From assembly GCA_019096155.1 (NCBI GenBank), contig JAHCVI010000001.1:9920001-9984000 (forward strand): DNA of 64,000 nt, written 5' to 3'. Source of the DNA: Staphylotrichum longicolle. Lineage: Eukaryota; Ascomycota; Sordariomycetes; Sordariales; Chaetomiaceae. Below the pieces are notes generated by a model. The model was not told the DNA's origin. It worked only from the letters and a program-made list of their open reading frames with translations, and did not search any database. Shown piece by piece: positions 12,321 to 24,205 of this stretch; position 1 is the stretch's first letter, and each line of letters opens with the position of its first letter. The position numbers and the translations under genes were made by a program.

Positions 12321-15300
12321 GGCAGGTGCTTGCGGTTGCTCCCACAGGGTTACCTGGGTTTCCACAGGGTTTCCACAAAGCTTCCACGATGCGTCCATCG
12401 AAGCTGCAGGCTGGCATCGTGCAGCCTCCTGGTCAATCTCTTCCCACTGCAGGCTTGCAACTGAAACACACTCGACGGGGCTCAACGGTCCTGCGTCCCA
12501 GCATTTTCTGCATTCTATACAGCACGCCATTCCACATGCGGCAGAGCGCATCAGCGGGAGTGACGTTCCAGGACCACGATGGCCTCCATCTCGGACGGAG
12601 CCGATGCTAACGTCTCCGGGCCAAGACCCGATATTTATGGCCAACCCTCACCGCCGCCGACCTCGGGAAAATTACTCTGTCTGGTGTTCTAAATCGAGAC
12701 GGAACCAGCATTAGCGCTGGCTCAACCACGCGAGCGCGAGACTAAGCCGGCGGCGCTCTTCGGCGGCAGTTGGGGGGCTCCCGACCCAAATCACATCGAC
12801 CATGGCGTCGGATTCAACATTGGAGAGAATGGTCTCCTCTGAGAGTTGTCTCAACACTGGCACTAACGTTAGCCCTGCCCACCGATGAGTCTTCCATGAC
12901 AAATCGCCGCTCTGGCCTGGGTTCCCGGCTCCCGGGTTACAGCCCTCTCCTGCCGGGGCATTCCCCCGAGTTACAGCTCTCTCTCCTTCCAGGACGTTTC
13001 TGGAGCCCAGTGTGAACGGATTCGGCAAGGTAGCTGTCAAGTGGACACCTGCAGCCCCCCTCCTGCTTTCGCTCCCGTCTGAGACAGTTGGCAACGTGGC
13101 GTCATCCACGAGGATGTGTCTTAGCTTTGACCTCACGGTTGCACTGGTTGATGCTTGGCATCTCATGGCTAGCCCACCCGGCTTGGCGTTGCGTTTGGGG
13201 AAGGCTTCTAGACGTTCCAAATCCGTGCACTCAAGACAGCCCAGGGGTTGATCTCCCCTGCCCATTCATGCGCAGAGGCCTGTTCGAGGAAGAGACCTGC
13301 AGGCCGCACTGACACCGCGATCAAGGGCAAACACGTCGACGTCGCCCCATCCTCTGCCGCCCTTCTCCGAGATACGACTTACGAACTCGCTCGACGACCG
13401 ATCAGGCCGGCGATGTTGCATTGGCGACATGTTCCAAGCGGACTGGGTAACGGCATCGACGTACGCTTAGTTGCTATGTCGTTTATTTAAATTGGCAAAC
13501 AAGATCGTGTCGACGGGGCTCCCTGCAATGCCCGAATCCGAACCCGGGTCTGGAGGTGGCCGGCACTGCAGCTACCAAGTAAGTCATGTCTACCGAGTCT
13601 GTTCTATGTGCCGCTCTGATCTGCAGCAATCCCACTATCAGACGGCTCCGGTACGTGTTTCCCTCCTGCCATGTAATTTGGAATACGGGAAAGTGCCGTG
13701 TCTCCAACCCGTGCCGTCTCACAAGCACCGACCTGCCCTCCCGCCGTCCGTTGCAGCAGCTAAACCCGGGTTTCTGCACCAGGAATGCCCTGAACAGCTG
13801 TCAGCCCAGTCGTGGCTCGTGCTCGAGAAATAACCTACACGTCAATCAACGTTTTGTTGGGGCATCTGTTCCGGGATCATCAATGACGTCCTCGCCTGTG
13901 CAACCCTCCCACTGTCTGTCGGCTGGCAAGGGACACCGGCACTGATAGGGAAGGCTCGCGGGATGTTTGCTCAACATCCTTCTTGTTATACCCCTGGCGG
14001 TGTTGGAGGGCCGCTATGCCCGTGCCATCTTACCGCTCGCTTCTCGTCCTGCTCGCTCGTTCACGGGTCAAGGGTTTAGAGCTCTCCTGATTTCAACCAC
14101 AGGCCGGCACCGATTTGGAGGGTGATTGCATGGTGTCACAGTCTGCCCATCGGGTATCGAGTTACCAGCGGTATTGGCAGGTCTGCTGCGGAAATCTGCC
14201 GAGGCTGGTTGGGCCGAAGACGAAAACGTTTTCTATTACGTTTGGAGAGCCTCATGAAGCGAGTTCAAGAGCACGACGGGCCCCGCTCACTACGCAGACT
14301 CCCCTATCCTTCTTGCCACTTGCATACTACACATTCGCCGTTCCGGGTACACCTTCGTTAGCAAAGCTGGAGGCACCACATGGAACGCGGCCACCATAGA
14401 CGGGGCCGGATTCGGTACCACGACCATGGCTTCCATGGGTTTCACCGCCAGTGGAGAACCACACCATCCAATGACGTCCCTACAGCAAGGCGCAACCGCC
14501 GGTTGACGGTGGAGGAAGCGCAGCCTAGGCCCTTATCCGGCCTCGACGGTCTATAGGGGGGCTCGTCAATAGCCAAGAAGCCGGCGCCTCGAGCGTGGCC
14601 GCCGAGAGGGGGTCGTACAGTACAGTGCGTGCTCTCGGTTTGTCTTATAGGTGGAGAAAGACCACTGATCCTTGACACTGGATCACGCGCGGTCTGGATG
14701 CGCTACATTGTGTGGACCGAACGGACCGAGAGGAGGGTCGGCTGGCAAGGTCGGAGATGCTCAGACCGCGGGGGCTCACCCCATCGACCGATTCCATCTG
14801 GGGATCAGGCAGCAGGAGCCGGCTTCATGGCGCATGCCGGTGGCCCAGCGAGGCTCCCGAGGCCGGCGTCGTAGGGGGTGTACCAAACAGATGGGCTGGG
14901 AAACCGAGGAACAGCAGAGCTCCTTTTCCAAACCTGGAACTGCTACCCACAGCTGTGCCTGCACGACTGTACGAAACGGGCTCCTTGCAGCTCGCGGGAG
15001 TCGGAATAGGGAGAGCAATGTCTGGATGGTTTCCCCCGAGGAGCGCCGTTCTGACACGACAAACCACCGAGCCGACTGCGAATTCCTCGTCGATCATGTT
15101 CTGGCGGCCAACAAACACCTCGATCCAGTTTCGAGGCAAACGAAGGGGTTCTCTGGGCGCTTCCACTTAGAACAGTTCCGCTTGTCCGGACAAGCTGAGC
15201 CGTCGACTCGAAGATCTTGGGTCCAAATCAGAACCTTCGGCTGTCCCACACTGTTTGTCGCGGGAGGAGTCGACCCGGTGTGCTTCTTCCCTGGTTGCGG

Positions 15301-16152
15301 GCCGAGCTGGGCCCTCTGCAGGACACAAGGACGAGGCCGCTTAGGGACAGACTCGCAACCGGGAAGACCGAATCGGGGTCCCTGAAACCCGGGAGGTGCC
15401 TGTCATGGGACATCTCGTCCCGTTCCGGACGGGAAACTGGACCAGGTGAGGCTGGATCGGGGGGCACCGCGGCAGATGTTGGGTCTGAACGCTGACGTGT
15501 AAACGGGTAGAGCATGGATGGCACGGCGGCAAGGTTTGTCGTGTGAGTGTGGTTGACGCTGACCAAGCGCCTACCCCGGGATTGGATCTGCTTGGTGCAC
15601 CGTGAAAATGACACTGCGCATGTTAAGGCCGCCCTTGGCTGGCCCCCATGAGACAAAGAGTAGGTGCTGGCGAACTCGACCGAGGGTTGATTATCTTCAC
15701 TACAGAATCACTCTTGTTTTTGCAGAAGGGGTTAAGTCTAGTATTCCTCTGTTCTCTCTCAACTTCCGCCACCAGAAGCAATATGAATCACATAGCGCAG
15801 ATTCAGCCGGGTCGCAGGGCCGTAGGAGAATTTCTAGAAGCCGATGATCGACGGTGCCAAGACTGACGATCGGGCATGCACACGAGACAATCGGCAAGAT
15901 ATGTGATGGGGATGGCATGTCTGAGCGCTCGGAGAGCGCAAAGTGCACCTGCTCGCGCCGCGCCACCTCCTGCCGGCCCTGGATCTGCCGCTTCCGAGCC
16001 GGGACGAGATGGATGCAGCAGAGTGCGCAACCGGGGGGCATGATCTTCTGCACAGATACTACAAGATGACTGACTGTCTACGTGGTGAGAAAAAACGATT
16101 GCCGACGAACGGGATCATCCGTCCGTGTGTACCTGAAAGATGGGACGAGGTT

Positions 16153-16170
16153 GGGGGGGGGGGGGGGGGG
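16153..16170. repeat. Poly-G homopolymer, 18 nt
   Basis: Eighteen consecutive G residues on the plus strand in non-coding DNA. Such a run can form G-quadruplex structures and is a likely site of sequencing length error. Confidence 0.9.
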
Positions 16171-17769
16171 CGAGAGAGATCGCCGTAGGGTGCATCTGCC
16201 GTCTCATCTTCATCTTGCCTCACGTGGTGAACCTTGCGAGGTCGGATCATACACAGAGCGCGGTGCGACGTCGAGCTATGTGCCGCATGTCATGGCACGG
16301 GCGCTCGGGATTTTCGGTGTCGTTGCATTGGAGGCCCTTGGACCACTTGTTGTCCGGACCGGGTTCACCACGCCCTGTCTGCCGTCCTCACTTACAACAG
16401 TCCCCGGACTGCACCAAAGTCGAGAAGTAAAACTACTAAAATGATCGACAGGTTCGAAACTCATTTCGACGCCACAGGTGCGACTTCGGTAGTCAAATGT
16501 ATTTCCCTTTTTGCCCGGCTTCCTAAAGCAAGGCCTGTTGCGACCGGATGCGGTGCGTGAAACTGGCCGAAGGTTGAAGTTATTCCAAATCCCCCGTGTG
16601 GCGCTCGGATCCCAGGCCTTGGCCCGCGTCGGATCTTGGACTTCTGTCCTCGGTAGTCAACCTGCCACATCTTACATTATCATCAGTCATTCACGTCGGA
16701 TCGCCATCCCTTCTCTTTGCTCTCTATTGCAGGTGTAGGAACAGACTTGGTGCGCACTGCTGTCATTACTTTGGGCTTGCGAGCCCTGGGAAGCCCGTAT
16801 ATACCTTGGCGTTGCTGAGTTGTGGAGCAAAAAGGGGCAAGTAAACAAAGGACAGGACCTGCCCCATAGACCCTAACCCTTGTTTACCTTGGAGCCTGGT
16901 TATGTTGCATCTCCAAAAGCGACAGTCGTGGGTATCGCCCCTGCGAGACTCAGGAAACGGAGCTGTTTGAATGACCCAAGTCCCATTTTATTCCTGTGAG
17001 CTCTTGTCTATCCCCGCCCATTCGCACTTCCTCTCAACTGTCTCCAACCCCCTCGCTCAATCCATTCAAGGGTTCCCAGAGTGGGAAAAAGGAAAACAAA
17101 AATCAACAACAAAAAACAGGCCAACTAGGTACCCAGCCAACCAGCGGGCTAAGTCAACAGACACCAACCTCACAACAGCGGCAAAGTTTTAAAGTACACC
17201 CCAAAAGCCTCAAAACAGAAAAAAAAAAGAAAAAAGAAACAAAGATGTGTAACGAAGAAACTTCACCGCCAGAGTCGCCTTCCCCGTCGCTCTGTCTACC
17301 GCTCCGTCCTTCTCTTCTGTCAGACACCCTTACCTGACCGCCATAAAATAAGCACCCTTAGCCAAACACCACCGAACCCTCACTCACCCACTCCCCAGCT
17401 CGGCCAGGCTCCGTCTCAACAACCAAATAACCCAGACGTAATAAAAGAAAGCGCCACCGAATGGCGAGAGGTGCGGAACAAAAAAAAAAAACCAAACAAC
17501 AACGAACAACGCTATCCGGGGTAGTCGTACGTACGTCGCGGTGAAACAATAAAAGCGTAAAAGAAGTGCCAGCAGCAACTTTCTGGCAGTTTACACAAAA
17601 AAGCGAAAACCGGATGAATAAAAAAAGGAAAGCACGCAGAAATCAAAATCCCTAAACAAACAAATTCCCATCCTGGTAGTTGTAAACTTGGTTGTAGTAG
17701 TAGTACCCCTTTCCCCCCAGTTCCATGTTAAACCTTCCACGCCCAACCCCGACTGATATCATATCATTT

Positions 17770-17783
17770 CCCCCCCCCCCCCC
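17770..17783. repeat. Poly-C homopolymer, 14 nt
   Basis: A C run in the probable 3' UTR of the RhoGEF-BAR gene. On the transcribed strand it reads as G. It is a length-uncertain site. Confidence 0.85.
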
Positions 17784-18087
17784 GAAGGCCCCTCAGACAC
17801 CGAAAACTTCTGTAAAACAAGATGTAAAGAAAAGAAAAAATCCCACTCTCCAAAACGCCATGCTCACGGAAAACTCCCAACCAAACCCGTCTCTTTTCGA
17901 GAGAGGGACAACTAAAAACAATTCTTTCGCCCATCTCCAAGCCACGCCGACAACAACAGAAACAACAAGTAGAAAACATCAAGTGGTGGTGGTGAAGGGG
18001 GCGTCAGGTCATGGTCCATAACTCCCCTCCCCCCATATTTTTCGCCCCCTGACAGTGGCAGTGGTATGTAGGTCACGAGTAGATTGG

Positions 18088-18121
18088 AGGGATTGGATGG
18101 GTGGATGGATGGATGGATGGT
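18088..18121. repeat. GGAT tetranucleotide microsatellite
   Basis: About seven imperfect GGAT/GGGT units lie immediately 3' of the RhoGEF-BAR stop codon (coding strand is minus). Confidence 0.85.
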
Positions 18122-18124
18122 TGT

Positions 18125-21100
18125 TCACGAATCCGCCAGTTTGGCAAAATGCTTGGACCAGATCCACCCGACCACGTCGCGCGGATCGTCCTGGTTCTTG
18201 GCCAGCCACAGCTCGCCCTTTTCGGCAATGACATCAAAGATCTAGAAGCCTCCGCGTCAGCAAAAGTTGTTTCCTACCCCACAAGAGAACACGAGGCAAA
18301 TGTAATAGATGGACGGGCGAACTCACCTCCCCAGCCTGATAAGTCAGGTAAGGATACCCGGCCTCGTGCTTCGTGGTTTCGATATTGAATTCAAACAGCG
18401 AAGCCGCCAGCCAGAGCACGTTGTATCCGCTGTTCCCGCCGCGGTCCCGCGACGAAGCGCGCGAGGAGCGGGCGCTCTCGTCCGGCCCGCCGTCGGGTAG
18501 CGGGAGCGCCGAACTGAACAGGCCTGACAGGCGCCTCGTTTCGTTGCCGACGGCGCCGTGGTAGCTCGAGTTGAAGGTCGAGTTCGAGTCGCGGCGGTTG
18601 ACAGACGCGGCTGCGGTCGACTCGGAGCTCTGGCGCGGCAGGCTGGTCGAGTCGAAGCTGCGGCCTGTGCTGGGGCGGACGAGCGGGGGCCCGACCATTG
18701 CGGTTGCGGAGCGCGGGGCGAGGTTCGGGTCGGCCGGGGTGATGGGAGAGCCGGGGCCGCCGCGTGCGTGGCCGCCGTTGATGCCGGAGTAGTAGTCGCG
18801 GTAGTAGTTGGCGGGGCTTGGGAGGGCGCTGCTTGTCGGCGACATGCTGAACTGTCCGCTGTTGCGCTTAGCAAAGTCGGGGGTGGGGAGCGTGGGGAGG
18901 TAATCGCTGTTGATGGACAACCCTCTGCCGCGGGGTGAGAGAATGTCGCCGCCCCGCTGTGACCTTGCCTTCGACATGATGGAGGAGGCGTCGTCGGTGG
19001 TTGACTGAGATGCTCGGCTCTTGAGGGTGGGGTTGAGGATCCCCAGAGCCCTGGCTCGTACCTCCTGCAGCGCAAACTCGCGTTGGAAGCTGGACACGAT
19101 CTCGGAGGGCTCGGGGACGTGTGTCACGTCGGAGAGCGGCGCTTTGACCTTCTCCTTCCACATGGCGTACCACGACGCCTGGATGCTGATGAACTTGCCG
19201 AGACAGATATTGCCAATCTTGGCTGTCATTGCCGAGAGCTTGGGGAGTTCCTTTTTGAGCGTCTCGTTGAGCGCCTCGTACTGCTCAACCAGCTCCGAGA
19301 GCTGCTTATCCACCTTCTTGTTGTTGGCCTTCAGTGCCATGTACTTTTCGTAGTCGATCCGCCGCTTGACGCGCTTCTTCATGGCGAGGGAGGGGTTGCC
19401 GTAGCACCGGATGACTTGTTCAAATGGCTCGATGACATGCTTCCGAACATCGGAAAGCTGTGCAAAGGATTAGCAAACATTCGGGAAGGACAGCAGTGAG
19501 ACAAGGCTTACATGTTTCTCCAAGGCAATCTTCTCAACATCCCTCATCGACACATTGAATTGCACCCATTTGCTCTCCAAGTGGGCATGGTCCCGGGATG
19601 GCTGGAGGCGCATGACGAGCTCCATCGAGGAGAGATACTGGAGGAATTCGTGGACGTAGGTCGCAACGTTGCGGGTGTAGTACTCCACGTCACGCAGGAC
19701 GACCTGGAGCCGCAGGTAGTCGTCCCCAAACTGCTGCTGGAGTTTCTGGTACTCCTCGTCTTCGGCCGTCTTGGTGACCGACACCTGCAGTTTGTCGACA
19801 CGTTTGCCAAACGCCCTTGCCAGCCCGGCTCTGACATCCGACTCCTTGCGCTTCCTGTTACTGACGATCTGCCCCACCAGCTCGAAATTCTTCTTGGTCT
19901 TGTTGATGTCGTCGATGGCATCGATCACGGCTGTCCTTGCATTGACAAGAGAGTCTCGATCCGGGTGGTCCTCAGGGGTGTACTTGAGAAGATGGGTGAT
20001 GATGTCGGGGTACTTGGTGATGCGTTGCATGGGCTTGATGAGGAGGGAGTCCAAGTTCCAGGCACTTGTCAGCTCCTTAGCGACCTCGTTGCACTCGTCC
20101 AACCAGAGCATGACCGTCTTGTCTTCCTGGATCTGCAAAAGGCGCTTGGACGAGTTGTCGCTGGATCTCAGATAGACCTCGTGAACGGCCTTTAGCTGCT
20201 CAATGTTTCTGATAAACACGGGGCCAAGGGACGTGAGTCGGTCCTTCTCGTCGTCACGCTTCGGCTTCGTAGAGTTGACCGAGTTCAGGGTTGCCGAGTC
20301 GGAATCTTTCGCCTCTGCGCTCGGGAGAGGCGACCTCCTGCCCTTGGGGGTATAGACTGTCGATGCTGCGTCCTTGAACTCGACGAGAAGCGCGGCGTGG
20401 AAGGCAATGATCTCGTCCGTGTTTCGGAAGATCAGCTTGACCGTCTTGCTGTCCAAGTTCGGGCACGCCTCTGCAGTGCCCTTGTAAATCTCTTCGACGA
20501 CGGTCAAGTCTCGGACGAAGGCATCCTCTGTGTCGATGAGCTCCCGGATAACCAGTTGCCTCTGCCGGAGACGTTTCTGCTCTTCTTGCTCCTTCTCGGT
20601 CAGCGGAGTCTGTCCCTCGTAGAGTGTCTCACTCAACGAAACTTGGGATGGCTCAAGATCCAGGCGGAGCTGGGACGCAGATCGTGGGGGTGATGTGGCT
20701 CCAGACAGGTCGCCGTTGCCGTCGTGGCTGTATTGGCTGTACGCATAGCTGTCTGGTCGGCTCTCTGCGAGATACAGAGGGCGGTCGTGCTCGTACTCGC
20801 GCTCGGACCGGGGAGGGCGTGGTGGTTCACGTTCCGGCTGAGGCGCTATCTGATCCACGTTCGGCTCGCTATGCGTGGTGTAGCTCTCTGCGGCTGCAGG
20901 TTCGGGGAGATGCTGCTGGCTGGCCGACAACTCAGACAGCATAGGGGATGGTGAGGGCCCAGCTTTGTCCAACGGCGATGTCTCCGGGCTTTGAGTGAGA
21001 TCTCCCAAGCTGGAAGCACAGGTGCTGAGATCTCCAGTAGATGGTACGGCTCTGAAGGACGCTCCGTCGTCTTGTGTGTCGACTCCGTGAGAGTGGGGTG

Positions 21101-24100
21101 TGGAATTTGGCCGGCCAGCCTCGCGATCTTCGCTACCAAAGGAGAAGTCGGTCCACGCAGAGTGTTGACTCAAACGGTTGCCGGGTGCGAGCAGGCCAGG
21201 CACAATTAGATTGTGTGATGTGTCTGACGCTTTCTGGTACTCTGTTGAGGACAAGTGGCCATCAAGAGGAGTGCTGGGGTCGGATGGAGTGAAGCTTGAG
21301 TCGCGGAGCACGGCAACGTTGTCGTGGAGGCGCGACCCGACATAGAAATCCTCGACGCGGTCCAGACTCTCGGCTCCAGCCGGTGCCTCATCCCCAAAGC
21401 GGGCATCCACCAGATGAGGAGGCTGAGAACCAATATCCTCGTGGGTGCTGCTAACGGGGGGCTCATCTGCCTGAGGCAGTTCGGTCTGGGATATGGTTGC
21501 ACGGGGCAGCTCCTTGTGCAACGGCTGGAAATCATTCTCGGGGCCCAGAATGGTGATGGTAGTCTCGTAATTATCGGAGAACGTGTACGGCCGGGGCACA
21601 TACTCGTCGTCTTCGACTGTCGCAGGTACGCTGATGGGGATGGCCTCGGGTTCGGGCTCGAGCTCGACGGTGGTGCGGGTGGGTGTGAGCTCGGGAGACG
21701 ATTGCGGCTGGGGGACCGATGCATGGGCTGATGTGTCAATATCGAGAGAGATTTTTATGGAGACGCTGTCGTCCTCATCGCCCTCGTCATCGAACGGGTA
21801 TTGATATGATACTCTCTTGCGCAAGGCCGGAGCGGTGGCTTGTTCAGAGGCTTGATGCTCGAGAACAGGCTCTTGGGGTGCTTGAGCCACACCAGGCATG
21901 GGCGCTTTCAAGACCTCATCGATGACCGTGGTATTCTCGTGCCTCGGTGGCTCAGTCTGCACCTCAGTATCAAACTCTGTGACCGCGCTGGTCATAGACA
22001 CGGCCGAAAGCGGGATGTGGTCCCGGTCCAGCCCTGGCGGCCCGGCATTGGGAAAACTGCCCGGGATCTCTAGTCTGAGGGGTTCTGGGGGTGCACGGAA
22101 TTCTTCCGACGGCGGTTGCGGCGTTGGCATGTCTTCGGCCCCCTCCCATGGCTCCTCTATGCTGGGCTCCTCTGATTCATGCGGTATCTGCAAGGTCCGA
22201 TCACTGTCCCGGGATCTCCTGGGAATCTCTGTGGCGGCCGCATCGGCAGCAGCTTGGGCAACGGCTGCCACTGCCGCCGCTTCGGCTTCGGCTTTTGCGT
22301 TGGCCACTGCAGCCAGCTCTTTCTTCCTCCTCTCAGCGGCCGCCTGTCTCGCTTCTCTTGCTTGGGTGTCCCGGATGGACTTGCTGTAGGCAAGCTTGAT
22401 GCTTTCCCGCCGTTGGGCGAAATCTATTGCGCCTACGGACACCTTGCGCCTGCGGGGTGTCGCTTCGTCCGTCTTTGGGGCGGATCGTTGAGACTGTCTC
22501 AGCGGCGACGCCCCTCTCTCAACGGCTCGCATTCTCGAGGCCGCCGTGGTCGCATTGGCAACCGACTGCCGGGGGCGAGAGCTCCGCAAACTAGGAGACA
22601 GCTTCGGGGGCGGTACTGCCACGTAGGCGTTGAGCCTGCTACCCGCGGGTTGGGTTGAGATGTTTGCTGGGGCAGGCTTGCGAGACGAACTTGAGGTATG
22701 GCTTGACGGCGTCTTCGTTTGGCTCCCGCGAGTTCCTGTCGGTGTTTTCGCCCGTGAAACATGTTGCCGAGAACTTCTCCCGCTCGTGGCGGACTGCTTG
22801 AAGGTGGAAGGAGAGTTGGAACGCGTCGATAGTGGGCTGCCATGACTTGGGGCGTCGTTCATTCTCCTGGCCAGTTTAGGGAGGCGCGATGTGGGCGATG
22901 CTGGCGACGTGGGTGATATCGGGGAGTCGGTGTCGTGCCGGCTTGCGCCATACTCTGGACGGTTCAGGGTTAGTTTGGACCCGGCAAGGTCGCTGTGCGC
23001 CCGAAAATGCTGAGCTTTCGATGGTATCCTGGACGCATTCTGATCTGTGCCCCGTTGCCCAGCGGGGTCGGCGGCGCGGTACCAATCGGTCGGTGACGAA
23101 GGCTCGATGTCGGGATCCGAGAGGGTTCTCATCATCTGTGACCGCACAGGGTTGATGACACTGGACTCGGACGTCCTCCTCGGCCGAGTGGTTTTCAATG
23201 CCAAACCCTGGTGTAACCGCGTCGCTCAGTTCCGGAGGATCTCGCCAAACAAGAGGCCGTTTTGGCGCGGCGGAGGAGAACCGGGAGCTCGGGGAGCGCA
23301 GTGCCCGTCACAGACCTTGCCGCCTGTGAATTTGCCGATCCGGAGGTGCGAGGCCGAGATATCCTGCTCGCAAAGGACTGGGAGTCGGTGGGAGCCTGGT
23401 CCGCAGTGCCGTATCTTGGCCGCTGCGAGCTTCGAGCGCCGGAGGATTTGCTTGTGTCGCGCGCCGTGTCTCGTTCTCGTGTCGCCGTCGACCTCGGTGC
23501 GCCATGGGAGGTTGCACCGCTCCCGACACCGGGTGGTCTCGCCTTCACGCTGCTCGAAGCCGTGTCTCGGGGGGATGTTCTCGGGACGGGTTTTCGGGTG
23601 GCCGAGGCGGGCGGTGTCGCCGACTGGTCGAATTTCTTCTTGAGATCCCTCACGCTCGGCGGCACGGTGGCGGCTGCGCCGCGACCGCCCCCCGCGGCAT
23701 TCCCCAGATTTTCGGATCGATTATCGACGGGGCTCGAGACGGAACGCTGGGACGGACGGAGGGCATTGCGGTGGGTCGCTGGGACGGCGGGGTGTTTCGG
23801 GGTGGTGCCATTCCCGTTGGATCGCAACGAGGGCTGGCGAGTGCTGCTTGCTACGGCCGGGGCCATCGAGTCCTTCACGGGCGGGGAGGAGTCATGCCCG
23901 ACGGCGCCAGGCTGCTGGGCGGTTCGATAGCTGCGGTAGAAATCGGCCGGATCTACCGAGTCGTCGTGAGAGTCTGCAGTGAGGGCGGTGGTGAGGGCAT
24001 TGGCGGAGAAGGCATGCAGATTGGCGGCGGCGTAGGGGTTGACGGGGACGTGTGGGCTCGGGCTGGGGTCGATGTCGAGGTGGTCGTAGGGGTCGTAGTA

Positions 24101-24205
24101 GAGCGGCTGTTGCTGTGGGGGTTGCTGAGGGTCGAAGTGGCCGAGGTGGTCGAGCAGCGGGCCGGAGCGCGAAACAGGCTCGTCTCGAAGACTGCCATGA
24201 TCCAT
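18125..24205 (-). CDS. RhoGEF (DH) - BAR - SH3 protein, Tuba/DNMBP-like
   Basis: A large protein of about 1900 residues that should activate a Rho/Cdc42-type GTPase at curved or membrane-bound sites. The N-terminal half is Ser/Pro/Thr-rich and disordered. The DH domain lies at about 20600-19860 (QLVIRELIDTEDAFVRDLTV, LLIKPMQRITKYPDIITHLL). A BAR domain runs from about 19830 to 19030, with long charged helices and QASWYAMWKEKVKAPLSD. After a Ser-rich linker comes a C-terminal SH3 domain (LWLAASLFEFNIETTKHEAG, ending DVVGWIWSKHFAKLADS). Introns at 19458-19511 and 18242-18326 are clear (GT-AG, phases agree). The N-terminal block (start 24205) and the main block (open from 23204 to 19470) are in different frames and meet near 23200-23310. 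Either an intron starting near 23312 (GTCTGT) with an uncertain acceptor, or a one-base indel, joins them. The gene is divergent from TERT. Confidence 0.85.

Larger units (their letters stand above)
9050..18124. other. 9 kb gene-poor, GC-rich tract upstream of velB
   Basis: No protein-coding gene can be supported across about 9 kb. Open frames of up to 276 codons occur, for example on the minus strand at 11814-12644. They are matched by equally long overlapping frames on the other strand, have skewed Arg/Cys/Trp-rich composition and show no motif. The base composition is GC-rich, so it is not the AT-rich remnant expected from RIP-mutated transposons. I saw no tRNA or 5S rRNA. Short tandem repeats, a G homopolymer and one telomere-like 11-mer are present (listed separately). 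The left end should include the velB promoter, and the AT/CAA-rich right end (about 17000-18124) looks like 3' UTR of the RhoGEF-BAR gene. Confidence 0.55.

Noticed and set aside
11814..12644. 276-codon minus-strand open frame in the gene-poor tract
   Set aside because: It is matched by a 239-codon frame on the other strand over the same bases, it has Trp/Cys/Arg-rich random-looking composition, and a local tandem repeat explains the length.
14672..15385. 237-codon plus-strand open frame in the gene-poor tract
   Set aside because: No recognisable motif, many rare residues, overlapping frames of similar length in both strands. Not enough for a gene call.
16440..16500. GGTTCGAAAC-like tRNA B box
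   Set aside because: No matching A box or cloverleaf arms could be found at the right distance.
9050..18124. RIP-mutated transposon remnant as explanation of the gene-poor tract
   Set aside because: RIP leaves AT-rich, TA-enriched DNA with stop-filled relics of transposon proteins. This tract is GC-rich, and I saw no transposon protein fragment.
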